A DNA stretch of 64,000 bases from Jackrogersella multiformis (lineage: Eukaryota > Ascomycota > Sordariomycetes > Xylariales > Hypoxylaceae). Below, in pieces: positions 58,843 to 64,000 of the stretch (positions within the stretch are counted from its first letter, which is position 1; each line of letters begins with the position of its first letter). The notes beneath the pieces were generated by a model, which was not told where the DNA came from, ran no database searches, and saw nothing but the letters and a program-made list of their open reading frames with translations. Location: contig CADCXD010000010.1 in assembly GCA_902806575.1 (NCBI GenBank), forward strand, positions 2,914,001-2,978,000, in the 5' to 3' direction. Position numbers and translations under genes: made by a program.

Positions 58843-59814
58843 GTAGCGGAAAAGAAAGACAAAGGAGAGGTAACGAATTGTTACTCGGGTAATACTACGA
58901 AGGAGAAAATGATGAAAGGGAAAGAAAAGTACTAGATGGATTCAAAGTCGGGGTTTTACAGGTCAAGGGATATTGGGAACTCGATACCTATTTGCTGTTG
59001 TTGGCGTTTGGCGCACTGAGAACAGCCCTGCTAAGCGGCTTATCAGGATGTTATTTTCTGAAGACCGCTTTTACCGCGTATTGGTAATACCTAGTTATGG
59101 GATTCTCATGGCTGTTCGGGCTGGGAGGTGGATGGATGTGTTACGCCTCGAAGGGACACCGGTACGAATCGTGGTATTTGTGCGATTGAAGCCGAGTAAC
59201 TCGGATGGGTAGCAGACTAAGTGAGACTAAGTGAGATTCAGGTATAAATTAACCAACATGAATTACTATAATTATTATAATTATTTTATTTTATTTTATT
59301 CGATATGGGTAGTATTTCGATTGTGAATAATGAATAATGAATAGGAGAGGGAGTTGAAAATAGTTGAGAGCTTTACGAATGGGCAAGACATACCCAAGTA
59401 CGTACCTAGGTAGTACATGAATTATACCAGGTAGGTGCAAAAGTACCTAATGTATTACTTAAATCTAGATTGACAGGTACCTAGGTATCAATCTGTGGCT
59501 GTGTTATTTAAAATGTGGCTGGGTACACCAATCAGCACGAGCAGCTGAAAGGTAGGTACTTTAGGTAAACGAACTTCGACCTGCGTCACAGCTTAGTTAC
59601 CTAGGTACATACTTTTTCTTTTAATGTACTTATGCTATTTCCTACCAACCTTCACATCCTCACTCTCGTTTCTTCAAATTTTGCCCATCTTACTTACCTG
59701 GCAGCCTGGGTATCTCTATACGATTTTTCTTCTTCTTTCAATACATTCGCAAACTAGATGGGTTTATAAGAGACATAGCTCTGACCTCTATGATCGCGAC
59801 TTCGTGACGACAGC
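58843..59814. other. Intergenic region between the small protein gene and the cyclophilin gene
   Basis: (TTTTA)n at about 59284-59300, AATAATGAATAATGAATAG repeats at 59326-59344, and CCTAGG copies near 59406 and 59480. CT-rich sequence at 59650-59760 is the probable cyclophilin promoter/leader. Confidence 0.45.
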
Positions 59815-61305
59815 ATGTCGGTGCTACTCGAGACCAGTGCCGGCGATATAGTCATCGACCTGTTGGTTGATTACGCGCCTAAGGAATGCGAAAACTTCCT
59901 AAAGCTCTGCAAAGTCAAATACTACAACTTCTCACCCATTCATTCTATCCAGCAGTACTTCTCTTTCCAAACCGGCGACCCTCTTGGTCCGACCTCTGCT
60001 GCCTCCGATGGCGGTTCGTCGATATGGGGTCTCATCTATGGCCCTTCCAAGAAGACCTTCACTGCTACCTTTAACCCCAAATTAAAACATATCGACAGAG
60101 GTACCGTCTCTATGGCTACTGCGCCGCACCCTTCCGATCCCGATGCTCGTGTCGCCGGTAGCCAATTCATCGTCACCTTGGGCGATGACACAGACTATCT
60201 AGATGGGAAATCTGCCATATTTGGTAAGGTCGTCGAAGGATTTGATGTGCTGGAGAAGATCAACAGTGCGATCACCGACAAAGACGGGCACCCGCTCGTC
60301 GATATTCGGATAAAACACACCATCATTCTCGACGACCCATACACCGATCCATCGGAGCTGCGAGAGCCTAGCCGGTCACCCCCGCCGTCCAAAGCCCAAC
60401 TGGCCACCGTTCGGATCGCCGATGATGCTACCCTGACTGAAGAAGTAGACGAGGAAGCAGCCGAAAAGGTACGGCGCGAGAGGGATGCCCGCGCCCAGGC
60501 TCTGACCTTAGAGATGATGGGCGACCTCCCATTCGCCGAGGTCAAACCTCCCGAGAACGTGCTTTTCATTTGCAAGCTCAACCCCGTGACCACCGATTCC
60601 GATCTCGAGCTCATCTTCAGTCGCTTCGGCAAGATTCTGTCCTGCGAAGTCATACGCGACAAGAAGACTGGTGACAGTCTACAGTATTCATTTATCGAGT
60701 TTGAGGATAAGAGCGCTTGCGAGGCCGCCTATTTCAAGATGCAGGGAGTGCTGATCGATGACCGCAGGATACATGTTGACTTCAGCCAGAGTGTGAGCAA
60801 ATTGGCCGAGGTCTGGAGGGGCGGGGAAAACGCGAAGCGGAAACGCAAGCATGGAGGAGGCGGATGGGGTGGTGTGAAGGAGTTGGAGAAATGGAGGAAG
60901 TATAGGGAAGAGGATGACTATGATGATACCGAGGAACGCTACAGCATGGTTTATGGAGATGAGGAATTTCGCGGTCGGCACGAGCGACAGAGGGATGACA
61001 AAGATCAAGATGATAATTCTGCCCGAGATCCGGATCGCTTCAGAGATAAGGACAGGGACAGGAATAGTGATGGTGTTGATCGAGGTCCGCGTCGAGGCGG
61101 CGGTTATGGGCGCGATTGGGATAGGCCATCACAGCGGCGAAGTAGAAGTCCAGTGAGGGATAGGCCTCGAGATAGAAACCGGTATGGCGACCCTCGAAGG
61201 GAAAGGGACGATCGTCCCAAGCCTAGGCACGATGACCGACACCAAAGAGATCAGGACAGAGACCACGGTAGAGACCGACCTCGTGATGATAATCGACGGA
61301 GATAG
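59815..61305 (+). CDS. cyp6: PPIL4/Cyp6-type cyclophilin with RRM and RD-rich tail
   Basis: Single exon, 496 residues. Residues 1-170 are a cyclophilin domain (SVLLETSAGDIVIDL, NFLKLCKVKYYNF, GSQFIVTLGDDTDYLDGKSAIFGKV). The Arg that is catalytic in cyclophilin A is Ser44 here (IHSIQQYFSFQTGDP) and the Trp that binds cyclosporin is Tyr128. As I recall, PPIL4 members also lack both, so prolyl isomerase activity may be weak. An RRM covers ~248-325 with RNP2 LFICKL and RNP1 YSFIEF. The tail from ~345 is rich in RD/RE/GD repeats, typical of splicing-associated proteins. Nuclear role in pre-mRNA processing is the family inference. No introns, unusual for this window's larger genes. Confidence 0.95.
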   Translation: MSVLLETSAGDIVIDLLVDYAPKECENFLKLCKVKYYNFSPIHSIQQYFSFQTGDPLGPTSAASDGGSSIWGLIYGPSKKTFTATFNPKLKHIDRGTVSMATAPHPSDPDARVAGSQFIVTLGDDTDYLDGKSAIFGKVVEGFDVLEKINSAITDKDGHPLVDIRIKHTIILDDPYTDPSELREPSRSPPPSKAQLATVRIADDATLTEEVDEEAAEKVRRERDARAQALTLEMMGDLPFAEVKPPENVLFICKLNPVTTDSDLELIFSRFGKILSCEVIRDKKTGDSLQYSFIEFEDKSACEAAYFKMQGVLIDDRRIHVDFSQSVSKLAEVWRGGENAKRKRKHGGGGWGGVKELEKWRKYREEDDYDDTEERYSMVYGDEEFRGRHERQRDDKDQDDNSARDPDRFRDKDRDRNSDGVDRGPRRGGGYGRDWDRPSQRRSRSPVRDRPRDRNRYGDPRRERDDRPKPRHDDRHQRDQDRDHGRDRPRDDNRRR

Positions 61306-61581
61306 CACGTCGCTAACATCGTTGTTTTCGTTTACCAAGATATTCTCACCTGGCTGGATAATTCTAGATAACCTAAATAACAGGTCGCTATGAATCCAAC
61401 GATTACGGAGTAATGCTATTCGCCTTACAAAGACATCTCTGGACTCATGCTATCCTGGATGCCGATATACCATCGGGTACTTAGGTAGAGATGACTCAGC
61501 TTGAGTAGAAAGAAAAATAGCTGACCCAACCTAGAGTGCATAGCCGCGCGTGCAACAGTGAGCTAGATATCCTAACTCGAC

Positions 61582-62047
61582 TCATCTGCCCCTGAGGCTC
61601 CGCTCTGCCTTACGTGTGGCACTCAAATCTCCATCCCTTACGTCCCCACAAGACCGATAGTGGGTACCGGAACGAGCCGGATTAGCGGACCGAATCTGCT
61701 CTAAGATGCCTACTTCACACGTTCTGCATAGGCTCCATTGATTTGTATCACCAAATCTTTTCGTCACTCGAGCATTGGACTTACAATGTAGCGGCAAAGC
61801 CACCCGGCGCTGATATTACGACTTGTTGGATGGTGCTAGTGCACTCGTGCTTGTCATCGGTTATATATACGATGATCACGAGATCTCTTGGCTCATCGTA
61901 GATTACGTCTGTAGTTATTGGTGTTGGTGTAAAGCGAACAATAATTAGGACGCAATCTTCTTGCATCACAACATGTTTTAGCTGATGTGCAGAAAGTTCT
62001 TGCTTCATAGACCTAATAACACAGGTTAGAAGGACCATCGCCACCAC
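61582..62047 (-). CDS. Weak candidate small spliced gene
   Basis: Two frames join in phase (62047-61785 and 61723-61582, 134 residues) across a 61-nt interval with a perfect GTAAGT donor and a CAG acceptor. The product has a short hydrophobic start and no known domain. A consensus donor plus phase continuity can arise by chance in 2.7 kb of gene-poor DNA, so this is only a candidate. Confidence 0.2.
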
Positions 62048-63393
62048 TCTGGTAGTCGCGGTGAAAGGCTAGAAACCTATTTAGTAATTTACGAGAAGCA
62101 CTTGAGGCTCGAGGGTTTGAGTGAGGACGAGAAATCTAAACCTAAGTCACGCGGGAACGCCATGACTTGTAGTGCCTAGAGCACGGAATATGGTATCGAA
62201 AATAGGCAAGCTGCTTTGAACAACTTGTTCTAAAGCGTTACCTACCGAGAAATCAGACTTCAGATGTTTAGAACGCGAGGTTATCCACCATGGGAGTTGT
62301 ATATTTGACTATATATAATTCGAACTCATTATCTACATGATCGCCAGATATTGCAGGCAGCCGTCGCTTCCACGACAGGATGACTCCTATCTATCCCTTG
62401 AAGGAAAGTAGTTCGCCATGACTCAGTGGCTACGCCTCACAGTCAAAGCCTCCATTGCTAGACTATAGTCTTGTTTAACGTATGACATCTCTCAGGATCC
62501 TACCGCCTTGGTGACACCGATAAGGTCGTCGCCCGATGATTGTTAAGTAGAAAGACTGCCAGGTGAGAAATAAAAATTAAGGACACCAAGAACAATATCT
62601 TCTTTAGAATCAAGTTGCCACGACGAGATACTACTACTAAACGGGAAAGAATTAAGGCCCCCAAGCAATCGTAACCGGTCAACGGGGGCATTCAGGTGCG
62701 GAACCAACGTACATGGGACTGAAGGTGTATACGGTGCTAATATGTGGTCATCACTTAAAGAAATCCCCGTCAAGCCACGGGAGCGCAAGTTCCCAGCATA
62801 CCTAGGTACCTAGTATCGCCCATGGACGAATCAAAAGAAAGCAATCCTTGATTTCCATATATCATGGACGAGCAGAGCGTTCCGCGAAGACCAGGTTCAA
62901 TGTTGCGGGTATATACCCTAGCCTAGATCATTTTATGAGCTTCAGTTACCCGCACACTAGAAGCCTGATGGAAGAATGGAAGCCTCAAGAATGATGCAAG
63001 GGGCTCGTGGCTTGCCGCCGCTCGCCGACTTGCAGGCTTTGACGACATCCGAATGTTTCGTTGTCTAAATACCATTGGTGGTGGTAGATCGTATATATCA
63101 GATGAATCTATCATAGTTTAACACGTTATTATCTCCATAAAGCCTAGACAACATGATAGGATCTAGAGCAGCCGTCTGAGAAACAGGAAATAGTCAAATG
63201 ATCGTTTAGCTATCATTGTCATCTCAGCTAACTCACCTTGCCTAAGTACCTGGGAATAGAAGGTATGCATATGCGCAACTTGCGTATCTACCTCATCTGC
63301 TCGGGCTAACGACTGGGATATTAAAGGATGCCTGAATACCTACTGCGACTAGAATTGGGGGAGCTATGCATACGCAGGTATAGTGGGAACTCG

Positions 63394-63433
63394 CATGGGA
63401 TAACATGGGACAACATGGGACAACATGGGACTT
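63394..63433. repeat. 10-bp tandem repeat, four copies
   Basis: Unit CATGGGACAA, four consecutive copies with one variant (CATGGGATAA) at the left and a broken last unit. Confidence 0.9.
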
Positions 63434-63761
63434 TGACCAACAAAATTAATGCTGGAATCGCGAGCTTGCAACAATGTCCCTCCCGATGTGGGGGCAAAGA
63501 CGGATTCTATCTGCCTGGATGTGAGATTCACGAGTCAAATTCCTTGTTACCCGTTGTGGCACTGGGCGTCCCTGGCACTCTGATCCGAGCCGAGAGGGTC
63601 CCCAAAGCCACTCGACGCCATGGCTGAAGCGACCGATCGATGCTACCCTTTATCTAGCAGGAGTTCTCGTACGGGACTAGAATACAGGTTTTCCTTTCTC
63701 AATGCCGGTCGCCTCTCAGACCGTTTTCTGCAAGGTCCCCGACTTGTGTGACAAGGTCTTT

Positions 63762-63799
63762 ACATAGTCCTCTATAGAGGTCTCTATAGAGGTCTATGT
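63762..63799. repeat. Near-perfect 18-bp inverted repeat
   Basis: Left arm ACATAGTCCTCTATAGAG and right arm CTCTATAGAGGTCTATGT pair at 17 of 18 positions with a 2-nt spacer. Each arm itself holds a CTCTATAGAG palindrome. No poly-T or gene end close by, so a terminator role is not supported. Confidence 0.85.
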
Positions 63800-64000
63800 C
63801 CTGTCTATCTCGGACCGAGGGAATTTCTCGTTGTCTTCATCTTCGATTACTTGTCTTCCTTCTCCTGCCTAAGTCGGGTTTGATCGGCTGCCACTCTTCG
63901 TAGGGCGCTGTTGTTACAGCTAGAAGGCTCATCATAAAAAGCCAACCAGAAACCATCAAGCTTTTCGAGTTGATGTGCTTTCCCGCTCTCATCAATTTGA

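Larger units (their letters stand above)
61306..64000. other. Gene-poor right end
   Basis: Apart from the weak candidate at 61582-62047 I recognise no gene. Frames at 62500-62788, 62923-63114 (minus) and 63328-63627 (+) lack family resemblance. Contains a CCTAGG copy at about 62800, a 10-bp tandem repeat and a near-perfect 18-bp inverted repeat, listed separately. CT-rich sequence at 63690-63870 could be a promoter of a gene beyond the window. Confidence 0.45.

Noticed and set aside
63394..63433. Short tandem repeat considered as CRISPR-like array
   Set aside because: Ten-bp units with no spacers, in a eukaryote.

Overview
The window is nuclear DNA from a filamentous ascomycete, most likely Pezizomycotina and probably Sordariomycetes. 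The evidence is the gene content (Mediator kinase Ssn3, a SesB/NACHT NLR-like protein, DUF6601 and 2EXR families, Arp2, PPIL4-type cyclophilin, Efm3, SAGA Sgf29) and the introns. Most introns are 45-180 nt, begin GTRNGT or close to it, carry CTAAC/CTGAC-like branch points and end in YAG. I rebuilt spliced models by hand for eleven multi-exon genes. Every one has a total coding length divisible by three and gives continuous family-like protein across the junctions. No tRNA, rRNA, CRISPR or intact transposon was recognised.

Layout. Positions 1-18.6 kb are gene-poor. The only well supported gene there is a single-pass membrane protein (7148-8113). The rest holds simple repeats, dispersed palindromic CCTAGG/ACCT/AGGT elements and an AT-rich stretch (10.8-12.7 kb) that may be decayed DNA. 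From 18.6 to 61.3 kb the window is gene-dense, with 18 genes. In order: a Q-rich low-complexity protein; a frameshifted DUF6601 membrane protein; an esterase-NACHT NLR-like protein divergent from it; a Kre9/KNH-like membrane protein; the eEF2 lysine methyltransferase Efm3, divergent from ribosomal protein eS24; a small Ser/Thr-rich secreted protein; Sgf29, divergent from mannose-6-phosphate isomerase; Arf6; Ssn3/Cdk8; Arp2, divergent from a Dcg1-like Asp/Glu racemase; a Vps73-like MFS sugar transporter; a 2EXR protein; RNA polymerase I subunit Rpa43; an NmrA-like NAD(P)-binding protein; then, after a 4.7-kb gene-free gap, a small conserved protein and the cyclophilin-RRM protein. From 61.3 to 64 kb there is only one weak gene candidate plus short repeats.

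How the genes relate. Most are unlinked housekeeping functions: chromatin and transcription (Sgf29, Ssn3, Rpa43), translation (eS24, Efm3), actin and membrane traffic (Arp2, Arf6), and wall or sugar metabolism (mannose-6-phosphate isomerase, sugar transporter, Kre9-like). There is no biosynthetic cluster. The accessory-looking block is 21.4-27.5 kb: an NLR-like receptor candidate flanked by a disrupted two-TM protein and a Kre9-like surface protein. The strongest pattern not explained by genes is a palindromic, tetranucleotide-based motif (core CCTAGG with ACCT/AGGT arms) that recurs in most of the longer intergenic gaps and was not seen in the coding exons.
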